5,441 bases of DNA, taken from Phycisphaerales bacterium. GTDB lineage: Bacteria > Planctomycetota > Phycisphaerae > Sedimentisphaerales > Anaerohalosphaeraceae. A program made the translations under genes and the position numbers. Positions 1-5,435 of the stretch are shown here, piece by piece; within the stretch, counting starts at the first letter, position 1, and each line of letters opens with the position of its first letter. The stretch lies in NCBI GenBank assembly GCA_011055475.1, contig DSDH01000058.1:1-5441 (forward strand), in the 5' to 3' direction. Below the pieces are notes generated by a model, which saw only the letters and a program-made list of their open reading frames with translations, ran no database searches and had not been told where the DNA came from.

Positions 1-141
1 CGTTGTTCGAAAGGAGAACGGAGAACCAGAGGACCCCTTAGAGTCTTCTCCCCGCAGGCGGCACCCAAGTCGCCGTCGGCGGCGCGTTTCCGGGTTCGGA
101 TGGGGCGAAAACGCACCCCCATCGCGTCGGCGACGGTCCCC

Positions 142-169
142 AGTATACCCCATGTCCCGCGGAAATCAA
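142..169 (-). promoter_or_regulatory. Predicted sigma70-like promoter facing left
   Basis: On the minus strand, TTGATT (169-164) is followed after 16 bases by TATACT (147-142). This is close to the TTGACA/TATAAT consensus. Transcription would start near 135 and leave the window, so the target is presumably a divergently oriented gene to the left. AT-rich hexamers are rare in this GC-rich surrounding, which favours a real signal, but no experimental support is visible. Confidence 0.45.
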
Positions 170-225
170 GGGAATCCGCCCCAGTGGAGTGGTTTAGGAC
201 GGGCGAAAGACCCCGCCGGGGGGCG

Positions 226-254
226 TGGACAACCCCCCAGAAAGGGTGTATCCT
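226..254 (+). promoter_or_regulatory. Predicted sigma70-like promoter of the three-gene operon
   Basis: TGGACA (226-231) and TATCCT (249-254) are separated by exactly 17 bases, the optimal spacing for a housekeeping sigma factor. The predicted start near 261 gives a leader of about 100 nt before the ATG at 360. This makes upstream start codons such as the GTG at 225 impossible on this transcript and supports the start chosen for the first gene. The hexamers match consensus imperfectly, so this remains a prediction. Confidence 0.45.
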
Positions 255-359
255 GGGGCGACCAGCGGCGGGAAAGGCGAGGTGGGATGGGATATCTGGA
301 TGGGAACCCCTATCCTATCGGGTTCTCACCGGACGATCGTACAGCGAAGGGGTGGTATC

Positions 360-1526
360 ATGGCGATAAACCGGCGATGGCAAGCAAGCGTTGGGCTGGC
401 GGGGGTGGTTCTGTGGGGGCTGGCCGCTGTCGGCCAAGCTGGCTGGGCGTATCGGTCCAGCGCCGACGGGGCGATGGAGCCGCCGAACGGCGGCAATCAG
501 CAGACGGCCTGCCTGGTCCTGGACATCGACCAAAATGGCACGGACGACTTCGTGATTGCCGAGCGCACGCAGGGCCCGTCGGTCGTGTGGTATGCCCGGC
601 AGGGCGATGGAACGTGGAAGCGGCGGGTGATCGAGACCACGCCGCTGCATATCGAGGCCGGCGGCGACGTTTTCGACATCGACGGCGACGGCGACCTGGA
701 CATCGTTTTCTGCGGCGACTGGAAGGATGATGGCGTGTGGTGGTGGGAGAACCCGCACCCGAACCATGACGGTCCCGAGGGTTGGGTCCGCCGCACGATC
801 AAGTCCGGCGACGGCGCCCGCTACCAGCATGACTGCCGGTTTGGTGATTTTGACGGCGATGGCCGGGCCGAGCTGGCGTGGTGGAGCCAGACGGCCAAGA
901 AGCTCTTCCTGGCCGACATACCCACCGATCCGCGACGGGCGAAGGCCTGGGACTGTCGCGAGATCTGGTCCTACACCGACGGGCCCGGCCACGAGGGCAT
1001 GGACGTCGCCGACGTCGACGGCGACGGCACGGTGGACATTGTCGGCGCCGGCTACTGGTTCAAGTACGCCGTTGGCCGTTTCCAGGCCCATCTGATCGCC
1101 CCCCGGCCCTCCACGCGGTGTGCCGTGGGCCAGATCATCCCCGGCGGCCGACCGGAGGTCGTGCTCAGTCCCGGCGACAGCGACGGGCCCGTGGAGTGGT
1201 ATGAATGGAAGGACGGTGCCTGGGCGGGGCACACGCTGCTGCGGCGCGCGATCCATGCCCACAGCTTGGCGCTGCGCGATATCAACGGTGACGGCCGGCT
1301 GGATGTGTTCGTCGCCGAGATGGGCAGCCCCGGCGCCGGAGCCAAGGCCCGCACGATGATCTTTCGCGGCCTGGATCGGGGCCGGTTCGCCCGCGAGATC
1401 GTGGCCGTCGGCAAGGCCAATCACGAATCGCGCCTGGGCGACCTGGACGGCGACGGCGACGTGGACATCATCGGCAAGCCCTACAGCTACGGCGCGCCGG
1501 GCCTGCACATCTGGCTGCAGGACTGA
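360..1526 (+). CDS. Secreted FG-GAP/VCBS-type repeat protein (predicted beta-propeller)
   Basis: This 388-residue protein is predicted to be exported. Residues 1-30 form a signal peptide: Arg5-Arg6, a hydrophobic stretch at about 11-27, and an Ala-x-Ala-like end at GWA (28-30). The mature part carries six calcium-loop motifs of the DxDxDGxxD type: 55-63, 106-114, 163-171, 218-226, 307-315 and 361-369. The third ends in Glu instead of Asp and the first has Asn in place of an Asp. Such repeats build the blades of integrin-like seven-bladed propellers, and the wide 226-307 gap may hide a degenerate blade. The ATG at 360 was chosen because AAGGGG (about 347-352) precedes it and the signal peptide starts there; the frame stays open back to a GTG at 225. 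It is the first gene of a probable operon with two sugar-type dehydrogenases, so it may bind or act on a carbohydrate outside the cytoplasm. No catalytic residues can be assigned. Similar repeat domains are common in planctomycetes, and some related propellers belong to aldos-2-ulose dehydratase-like proteins. Confidence 0.85.
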   Translation: MAINRRWQASVGLAGVVLWGLAAVGQAGWAYRSSADGAMEPPNGGNQQTACLVLDIDQNGTDDFVIAERTQGPSVVWYARQGDGTWKRRVIETTPLHIEAGGDVFDIDGDGDLDIVFCGDWKDDGVWWWENPHPNHDGPEGWVRRTIKSGDGARYQHDCRFGDFDGDGRAELAWWSQTAKKLFLADIPTDPRRAKAWDCREIWSYTDGPGHEGMDVADVDGDGTVDIVGAGYWFKYAVGRFQAHLIAPRPSTRCAVGQIIPGGRPEVVLSPGDSDGPVEWYEWKDGAWAGHTLLRRAIHAHSLALRDINGDGRLDVFVAEMGSPGAGAKARTMIFRGLDRGRFAREIVAVGKANHESRLGDLDGDGDVDIIGKPYSYGAPGLHIWLQD

Positions 1527-1558
1527 GCCGTCGGTTAGAGGTGCATTGGGAGGTCTGC

Positions 1559-2587
1559 ATGAAGGCATTGGTGTTGGAGGCGTACAACCGGTTGCGATAC
1601 ATGGACGTGCCGGACCCGGTCCCGGGGCCGAGCGAGGTGCTGGTCCGTGTCGCGGCGTGTGGAATCTGCGGCAGTGACGTGCACGGGGTGGACGGCAGCA
1701 CGGGGCGTCGCCGTCCGCCGGTGATTATGGGTCACGAGGCGGCCAGCACGGTCGCGGCCGTTGGCGACGATGTGAGCGATTGGCACACCGGCGATCGGGT
1801 GACGTTCGACTCGACGATCTGGTGCGGGCGGTGCGATTTCTGTCGGCAGGGGCGGGTGAACCTGTGCGAGGATCGGCGGGTGCTGGGCGTTTCGTGTGAG
1901 GAGTACCGCTGCGACGGGGCGATGGCCGAATACGTGGTCGTGCCGCAGCGGATCCTGTACCGGTTGCCTGAGGGACTGAGCTTCGAGGCGGCGGCGATGG
2001 TCGAGCCGCTGTCGGTCGCGGTGCACGCGGTGAAGCGCATTCGGCCGCACCTGGGCGAGACGGCCGTGGTGGTCGGGGCCGGGGTGATCGGCTTGCTGGC
2101 GGTGCAGGCGTTGCGGGCGGCCGGCTGTCCGCGGGTGCTGGCGGTGGACCTGGATGCCTCGCGGTTGCGTATGGCTGAGCGGCTAGGCGCCGAGGTGGGG
2201 CTCAACGCAGGCGAGGACGGCGTGCAGGAGCGGATCCGCGAATGGAGCGATGGCGGCGTCGACGTCGCCGTCGAGGCGGTCGGCCTGAGCCCCACGGTGA
2301 ATCTCGCCGTCTCCGTTGTGCGCAAGGGTGGGGCGCTGGCCCTGGTGGGCAACGTCGCGCCGCAGGTGGACTGGCCCCTGCAGGCCGTTGTGACGCGGGA
2401 GCTGTCGGTGTACGGGTCGTGTGCCTCGGCGGGCGAGTACCCGGCGTGTCTGGACTTGCTCGCCGATGGGGCGGTGAACGCCGAGCCCCTGATCAGCGAA
2501 ATGGTACCGCTCAGCCAAGGGGCGGAGGCGTTCGAACGGCTCCGCCGGAGCGAGCCGGGGCTCATCAAGGTGATGCTCGCACCGTAG
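1559..2587 (+). CDS. Zinc-dependent medium-chain alcohol/polyol dehydrogenase
   Basis: This 342-residue cytoplasmic NAD(P)-dependent dehydrogenase belongs to the MDR superfamily (sorbitol/threonine dehydrogenase-like, COG1063 type) and is of normal length. The N-terminal GroES-like domain has the catalytic zinc site Cys37 (in GICGSDVH), His59-Glu60 (GHE) and Glu149. The structural zinc loop is complete with Cys89, Cys92, Cys95 and Cys103. The Rossmann fold follows, with GAGVIG at 173-178 and Asp197 at the end of the second strand, which usually favours NAD over NADP. The ATG at 1559 is preferred over an in-frame GTG at 1541 because GGAGGT lies at 1549-1554 and MKAL is the typical family start. 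The gene begins 32 nt after the propeller gene and precedes an oxidoreductase of another family, so it probably oxidises a secondary hydroxyl of a sugar, polyol or sugar acid. The exact substrate (sorbitol, galactitol phosphate, L-threonine or others) cannot be decided from sequence. Confidence 0.93.
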   Translation: MKALVLEAYNRLRYMDVPDPVPGPSEVLVRVAACGICGSDVHGVDGSTGRRRPPVIMGHEAASTVAAVGDDVSDWHTGDRVTFDSTIWCGRCDFCRQGRVNLCEDRRVLGVSCEEYRCDGAMAEYVVVPQRILYRLPEGLSFEAAAMVEPLSVAVHAVKRIRPHLGETAVVVGAGVIGLLAVQALRAAGCPRVLAVDLDASRLRMAERLGAEVGLNAGEDGVQERIREWSDGGVDVAVEAVGLSPTVNLAVSVVRKGGALALVGNVAPQVDWPLQAVVTRELSVYGSCASAGEYPACLDLLADGAVNAEPLISEMVPLSQGAEAFERLRRSEPGLIKVMLAP

Positions 2588-2630
2588 AGCACAGGACTGG
2601 GATTCTTCGGCCGCTACGGAGGGCTATGCC

Positions 2631-3764
2631 ATGACGCAAACGCTTCGAACCGGGATCATCGGATGCGGCAAGGTGACGGACCTGCACGCCGCGGCGCTGC
2701 GGGATGCGCCGCAGTCGGACTTCGCGGCCATGTGCAGCCGCAGCGGCGACAAGGCCCGCGCCTATGCGCAGCGCTACAATGTGAAGGGGTACGATAACGT
2801 CGATGAGATGATCGCCGATGCGCGGCTGGATGCGGTCATCATCTGCACGCCGCACCCGTTCCACGCAGCCCCAGCCATCGCCGCGGCGCAGCGGGGCTGC
2901 CACGTGCTCGTGGAAAAGCCGCTGGCGGCGAACCTGGCCGATTGCGATGCGATGATCGAGGCCGCCCGCACTGCCGGGGTGACGCTGGGGACGGTGTGCC
3001 AGCGACGCTTCTACCCCCCGTGCCAACGCATCCGCCGGGCCATCGACGCCGGCAAGCTCGATACGCCGATCCTGGGCACGGTCACCATGCTCGGCTGGCG
3101 GGACGAGGCCTATTACCGCAGCGATCCCTGGCGGGGCACGTGGAAGGATGAGGGCGGCGGCGTGCTGGTCAACCAGGCTCCGCACCAGCTCGACCTGCTG
3201 CTGTGGTTCATGGGCCCCGTGGCGGAGCTGTTCGGCTATTGGGACAACCTGAACCATCCCTACATCGAGGTGGAGGACACGGCCATCGCGACGCTGCGAT
3301 TCGCCGGCGGCGGGCTGGGGTCGATTGTGGTGAGCAATTCGCAGAACCCCGCCCTGTATGGCAAGGTGCTCATTCATGGCCGCAACGGGGCGTCGGTGGG
3401 CGTGCAGACCGACGGCGGGGCAATGTTCATCGCGGGTATGTCCGACATCGAGGAAGCGCCGATCAACGACCACTGGACGGTCCCGGGCGAGGAGGACCGG
3501 CTGGCCGAGTGGCAGCAGGCCGACCGCGACCTGTTCGCGCGGATCAACGCGATGGCGTATTTCCATCGTTTGCAGGTCGAGGATTTCCTGCAGGCCGTGC
3601 TGGACGGCCGCGAGCCGCTGATCACCGGCGCCGAGGGCCGCAGGACCGTGGAGCTGTTCACGGCGATCTACCGCTCCCAGCGGGATGGGCGGCCCGTCCG
3701 CTTTCCCCTGAGCCCCGAACCGGAGGATTCCACCTTCGATGGCCGCCTGGCCAGGCCGGATTGA
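2631..3764 (+). CDS. Gfo/Idh/MocA family NAD(P)-dependent oxidoreductase
   Basis: This 377-residue protein has the two-domain layout of the glucose-fructose oxidoreductase / inositol dehydrogenase / MocA family. The N-terminal Rossmann fold starts with GIIGCGKV (8-15). It continues with CTPHPFH (72-78) and the hallmark EKP motif at 95-97, whose Lys96 is the expected catalytic or cofactor-contacting lysine. The C-terminal alpha/beta domain contains GGGVLVNQAPHQLDLL (175-190), with His185 as the likely acid/base. Asn181 replaces the Asp found in classical inositol dehydrogenases, a variation I believe is frequent in this large family. The start is secure: GGAGGG at 2618-2623 sits seven bases before the ATG. 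It follows the MDR dehydrogenase by 43 nt, so co-transcription and a shared sugar substrate are likely. No terminator is obvious after the stop. A GGCCGG/CCGGCC pair spans it (3754-3759 and 3773-3778) but has no T-run. An RHS remnant on the other strand begins 11 nt beyond. Confidence 0.93.
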   Translation: MTQTLRTGIIGCGKVTDLHAAALRDAPQSDFAAMCSRSGDKARAYAQRYNVKGYDNVDEMIADARLDAVIICTPHPFHAAPAIAAAQRGCHVLVEKPLAANLADCDAMIEAARTAGVTLGTVCQRRFYPPCQRIRRAIDAGKLDTPILGTVTMLGWRDEAYYRSDPWRGTWKDEGGGVLVNQAPHQLDLLLWFMGPVAELFGYWDNLNHPYIEVEDTAIATLRFAGGGLGSIVVSNSQNPALYGKVLIHGRNGASVGVQTDGGAMFIAGMSDIEEAPINDHWTVPGEEDRLAEWQQADRDLFARINAMAYFHRLQVEDFLQAVLDGREPLITGAEGRRTVELFTAIYRSQRDGRPVRFPLSPEPEDSTFDGRLARPD

Positions 3765-3775
3765 TCGCTCTGCCG

Positions 3776-3949
3776 GCCCGTGGCCCGGTCGCGGGTCATG
3801 AAGCGCATCATGGCCGGGTCGTACTGCCGGGCCCGGAGGTCGTACTGGTCGATCTGGGCATCCCGCCACTGGCCCGTGAAGCAGAAGGGGCTGTCCACCG
3901 TCTCGACGCATTCGCCCTCATAAAACGCCCCGAACGGCCGATACGCGTG
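3776..3949 (-). pseudogene. Orphan fragment of an RHS repeat-associated core
   Basis: The minus-strand translation of this stretch contains PFG, then FTGQWRDAQIDQYDLRARQY, DP and RFMTRD. This is the recognisable end of the RHS/YD-repeat associated core (typical form: FxGqxxDaexgLYyLRaRyYdPxxGRFxxxDP). Only about 58 residues remain of proteins that usually exceed 1000. The YD repeats upstream and the variable toxic tip downstream are both missing. The motif is degraded: MM replaces the usual GR-preceding positions and the terminal DP reads DR. The open frame continues to 3668, but that part is antisense to the oxidoreductase gene. Upstream (around 3957) the homology ends at a REP-like element. 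I read it as a decayed leftover of a deleted or rearranged RHS gene; a short translated peptide cannot be excluded. Confidence 0.6.
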
Positions 3950-3958
3950 CCCCCAAGA

Positions 3959-3978
3959 GAAGGGTGGGCTATGTCCAG
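3959..3978 (+). repeat. Diverged REP-like hairpin, TAT-loop subtype
   Basis: This copy reads GAAGGGTGGGCTATGTCCAG. It matches 17 of the first 20 bases of the minus-strand copy ending at 4103. The differences are T to A in the GTAG head, a C to T that still permits G-U pairing, and a terminal C to G that breaks one stem pair. It points opposite to the 4082-4103 copy, so the two bound a 145-bp unit. It directly abuts the RHS remnant. Confidence 0.6.
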
Positions 3979-4081
3979 ACGGTCTTCTGCGAGGATAATC
4001 GGACGTTTGAAAACCACCAAAGCAACCCCAGCCCCACATGGTGAGCATCCATGCAGGTGCAACGGCGCCTCACCATGCACA

Positions 4082-4103
4082 GCGTGGGCATAGCCCACCC
4101 TAC
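4082..4103 (-). repeat. REP hairpin, TAT-loop subtype
   Basis: Read on the minus strand this is GTAGGGTGGGCTATGCCCAC followed by GC. It has a GTAG head and a perfect 6-bp stem GTGGGC/GCCCAC (4093-4098 with 4084-4089) closed by a three-base loop. Just before the head (4104-4113, minus strand) a GCGGTAGCG string resembles the one preceding the 4667 copy, so the repeat extends beyond the core. Confidence 0.8.
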
Positions 4104-4152
4104 CGCTACCGCTTGTTGTTTTTGGTGGGAAGAGCCAGGACATGTGACTATC

Positions 4153-4605
4153 TCAATTGCTGTGCCCATTTATTTGTCCGGGTTCAAACCCTGTGACGTT
4201 TCCACTGCCGTCAACTTCAGCACCGAGGATCGCGAATCCATGGGGATACTCTTCCCGCAATGGTCCCTTCCATTTCTCTACGGCGTGATGGTAGGCAGGA
4301 AGACCGGTGAGTTGGGATGATACATAGTCGATTTGGTCGCGTATATGTTGTGTGTCTGTGACATGGCGTTCATCTCTTCGGGTTTCCTCTCGGTGCTTGA
4401 GGTACTTCCATGGCTGTAGAGCGCAACTGACAAGCACTACGACAACGTAGATGACAGGATGTTCCCTCATGTTCTTCCACGCGCGCCTAAGCCAGAGAAA
4501 GGGCTTCAGCCACCGTGGGAGGTGCTCTGCACATTGGCTGCATCCCGTCACGGCCTTGTTGCGACAAGGTTGGCCATCCTTGCGCGTTTTGTTGCATGTC
4601 GCCAT
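4153..4605 (-). CDS. Hypothetical single-pass membrane protein with N-terminal Cys-rich finger
   Basis: I do not recognise this 150-residue protein as a named family. Residues 4-28 contain Cys4, Cys14, Cys22, Cys25 and His28 in a CxKTRKxGxPCRNxAxxGCxxCxxH arrangement. This resembles the short zinc-binding motifs seen at the start of many small phage and accessory proteins. One hydrophobic segment at about 50-65 would span the membrane. It is followed by a charged helical stretch (67-98) and a C-terminal part without known motifs. No clear Shine-Dalgarno site precedes the ATG at 4605. Instead TAGAAT (4617-4612, minus strand) ends six bases before it, which would suit a leaderless transcript, although no good -35 is visible. 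GC over 4201-4500 is about 52%, against for example 77% at 2041-2100 in the operon, suggesting acquisition. It lies between two REP hairpins and upstream of the RHS remnant, downstream of the RAYT. The conserved-looking finger and the full-length open frame in modest-GC DNA support a real gene. Confidence 0.6.
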   Translation of the reverse strand: MATCNKTRKDGQPCRNKAVTGCSQCAEHLPRWLKPFLWLRRAWKNMREHPVIYVVVVLVSCALQPWKYLKHREETRRDERHVTDTQHIRDQIDYVSSQLTGLPAYHHAVEKWKGPLREEYPHGFAILGAEVDGSGNVTGFEPGQINGHSN

Positions 4606-4666
4606 CTTCTCATTCTACAATGTGACGGATCGGGGCAGAACCAGCCCAGCTAGCGCGGGTAGCGGG

Positions 4667-4688
4667 GTAGGGTGGGCTGTGCCCACGC
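4667..4688 (+). repeat. REP hairpin at the 3' side of the RAYT gene, TGT-loop subtype
   Basis: The sequence is GTAGGGTGGGCTGTGCCCAC plus GC, with a perfect stem 4672-4677 / 4681-4686 and loop TGT. It ends five bases beyond the RAYT stop codon at 4694-4696. Its GTAG head faces away from the RAYT gene, mirroring the copies on the other side. The hairpin could also help end or stabilise the transposase mRNA, though there is no T-run. Confidence 0.85.
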
Positions 4689-4693
4689 GGGTT

Positions 4694-5251
4694 TCATTCC
4701 ATCCATGTCATCCCCTCCATGGCTTCGGCGCCTCGAAACGGACTCCAATCAAAGGCATCGTACGCGCCCCGCTGTCGAAATCGGTGAACCGTCGAATACG
4801 GCCACTCTTCCACGCGCTGGACCCATCCGTGCTTGACCGGATTGTAATGGATGTAATGCACGTGATTGGCGTAATCCCTCTCGTCGCGAATCCGATGCTC
4901 CCAGAACCGTCGCTGCCAGATGCCCAACTCGCGTTTCTTGCGGCGAGACGCGCTCTGGCCCGGCACGGGGCCGTCGACGGATAGGTATGCTTGCGAAAAC
5001 CGCCGCTTGATCAACGCCCACCGCGTCGAATAATCGCAATCGCCGTCCGGCATCCGCCAGATGCAATGCAGATGATCGGGCAGCAGGCAGCAGGCCGGCA
5101 TGCTAAAGGGACGCTCGGACAGGACTTCTGTGAACGCCTCTTTCAGGATTGCCCGGGCCACATCACCGGTCAGAAACGGGCGGCGCTTGTACGTCACAAC
5201 CGTGAAGAAATACAAACCTCCTGCTTCCAGACTTCGACGATAGTTCGACAT
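4694..5251 (-). CDS. REP-associated tyrosine transposase (RAYT, Y1/HUH family)
   Basis: This 185-residue protein is a single-strand DNA transposase-like enzyme of the IS200/IS605 Y1 superfamily, the branch that recognises REP hairpins. The metal-binding HUH motif appears as HLH in LPDHLHCIW (58-66; His60 and His62). The helix with the nucleophile is at 127-140, YANHVHYIHYNPVK, where Tyr133 in the YIxxNP context is the likely catalytic tyrosine. IWQRRFWEHRIRDERDY (111-127) and VEEWPYSTVHRF (147-158) are also characteristic of RAYTs. Length is normal and there is no frameshift, so the gene appears intact. The ATG at 5251 gives the usual YRRxxxxGxxYFFTxVT N-terminus; its ribosome site is weak (GGGG about eight bases upstream). 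REP hairpins flank it on both sides (4667-4688; 5330-5351 and 5414-5435), as expected for a RAYT with its cognate repeats. RAYTs are usually single-copy and domesticated rather than self-mobile insertion sequences. The cellular role is not settled. Confidence 0.93.
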   Translation of the reverse strand: MSNYRRSLEAGGLYFFTVVTYKRRPFLTGDVARAILKEAFTEVLSERPFSMPACCLLPDHLHCIWRMPDGDCDYSTRWALIKRRFSQAYLSVDGPVPGQSASRRKKRELGIWQRRFWEHRIRDERDYANHVHYIHYNPVKHGWVQRVEEWPYSTVHRFRQRGAYDAFDWSPFRGAEAMEGMTWME

Positions 5252-5329
5252 GTGAAGACCCCGCGAAGCGACCCCAGCGGCATATCCTGAGCATCTCCGT
5301 CGGTGGAACGCGGCCTCGAAATACGCAGC

Positions 5330-5351
5330 GCGTGGGCACAGCCCACCCTAC
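5330..5351 (-). repeat. REP hairpin upstream of the RAYT gene, TGT-loop subtype
   Basis: On the minus strand this reads GTAGGGTGGGCTGTGCCCAC plus GC, identical in core to the 4667 copy and in inverted orientation to it. The stem is 5332-5337 / 5341-5346. It lies about 80 bases upstream of the RAYT start. Flanking bases CCAGGC on the head side resemble TCAGGC at the next copy. Confidence 0.85.
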
Positions 5352-5413
5352 CCAGGCATGTGGCCGCCACGGGGTCCGGGTACGATCTCTGCACGCCCGG
5401 GGCCGAAAAGACC

Positions 5414-5435
5414 GCGTGGGCACAGCCCACCCTAC
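5414..5435 (-). repeat. Second upstream REP hairpin, TGT-loop subtype
   Basis: This is an exact core copy of the preceding repeat in the same orientation, 84 bases away, with stem 5416-5421 / 5425-5430. Head-side flanks (TCAGGC versus CCAGGC) and foot-side CGCG are shared, so the repeat unit is roughly 30 bases. The window ends six bases later, so the cluster may continue. Confidence 0.85.

Larger units (their letters stand above)
1..359. other. Upstream intergenic region with divergent promoters, no convincing gene
   Basis: I see no supported gene here. Several frames stay open across the stretch, but that is expected at this GC content. The translations are Arg/Gly/Pro-rich, resemble no family I know and lack Shine-Dalgarno sites. 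One minus-strand frame runs from an ATG at 122-120 to the left edge without a stop. It could be the start of a leftward gene because a promoter-like sequence lies just upstream, but its Arg-rich translation and missing ribosome site make this weak. What the region does hold are two promoter-like elements pointing in opposite directions. The transcribed leader also has a small inverted repeat, GAACCC at 304-309 and GGGTTC at 320-325, of unknown significance. Confidence 0.5.
3959..4103. repeat. Composite inverted REP pair (BIME- or MITE-like unit)
   Basis: The unit has a REP-like hairpin at each end in inverted orientation, with the GTAG/GAAG heads outermost. Between them lies a second perfect 9-bp inverted repeat, CATGGTGAG (4037-4045) and CTCACCATG (4069-4077), enclosing 23 bases that include the palindrome GGCGCC (4064-4069). 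It encodes no transposase. It could be a bacterial interspersed mosaic element moved in trans by a RAYT, or a small MITE. No target-site duplication is evident. Whether this exact 145-bp unit recurs elsewhere cannot be told from the window. Confidence 0.45.

Noticed and set aside
225..359. N-terminal extension of the propeller protein from the GTG at 225
   Set aside because: It would bury the signal peptide 45 residues in, overlaps the predicted promoter and has no ribosome site; the ATG at 360 has all the expected features.
315..1568. Long minus-strand open frame (417 codons) opposite the propeller gene
   Set aside because: It is an antisense shadow of the DxDGD repeats in GC-rich DNA. The plus frame has a signal peptide, a ribosome site and six family motifs.
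3754..3778. GGCCGG/CCGGCC inverted repeat around the oxidoreductase stop codon as a terminator
   Set aside because: The 6-bp stem has a 13-base loop, overlaps coding sequence and is not followed by a T-run, so it may be chance in GC-rich DNA.
2565..3911. Long minus-strand open frame (448 codons) opposite the oxidoreductase
   Set aside because: Its translation is Arg/Ala/Gly-rich without recognisable motifs, while the opposite strand encodes a complete Gfo/Idh/MocA protein.
4451..4984. Plus-strand 177-codon open frame
   Set aside because: It runs antisense to both the unknown membrane protein and the RAYT, crosses a REP and shows the same GWAVPT artefact. The minus-strand RAYT in this DNA is unambiguous.
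5163..5430. Minus-strand open frames upstream of the RAYT whose translations contain VGWAVPTR or GCAHAV strings
   Set aside because: These peptides are simply the REP hairpin read in frame. The frames overlap the RAYT start and have no family resemblance, so they are repeat artefacts.
3959..5435. CRISPR array, because of the repeated palindromic units
   Set aside because: The copies differ in orientation and are irregularly spaced (tens to hundreds of bases), with no uniform spacers and no cas genes. They fit REP elements next to a RAYT.
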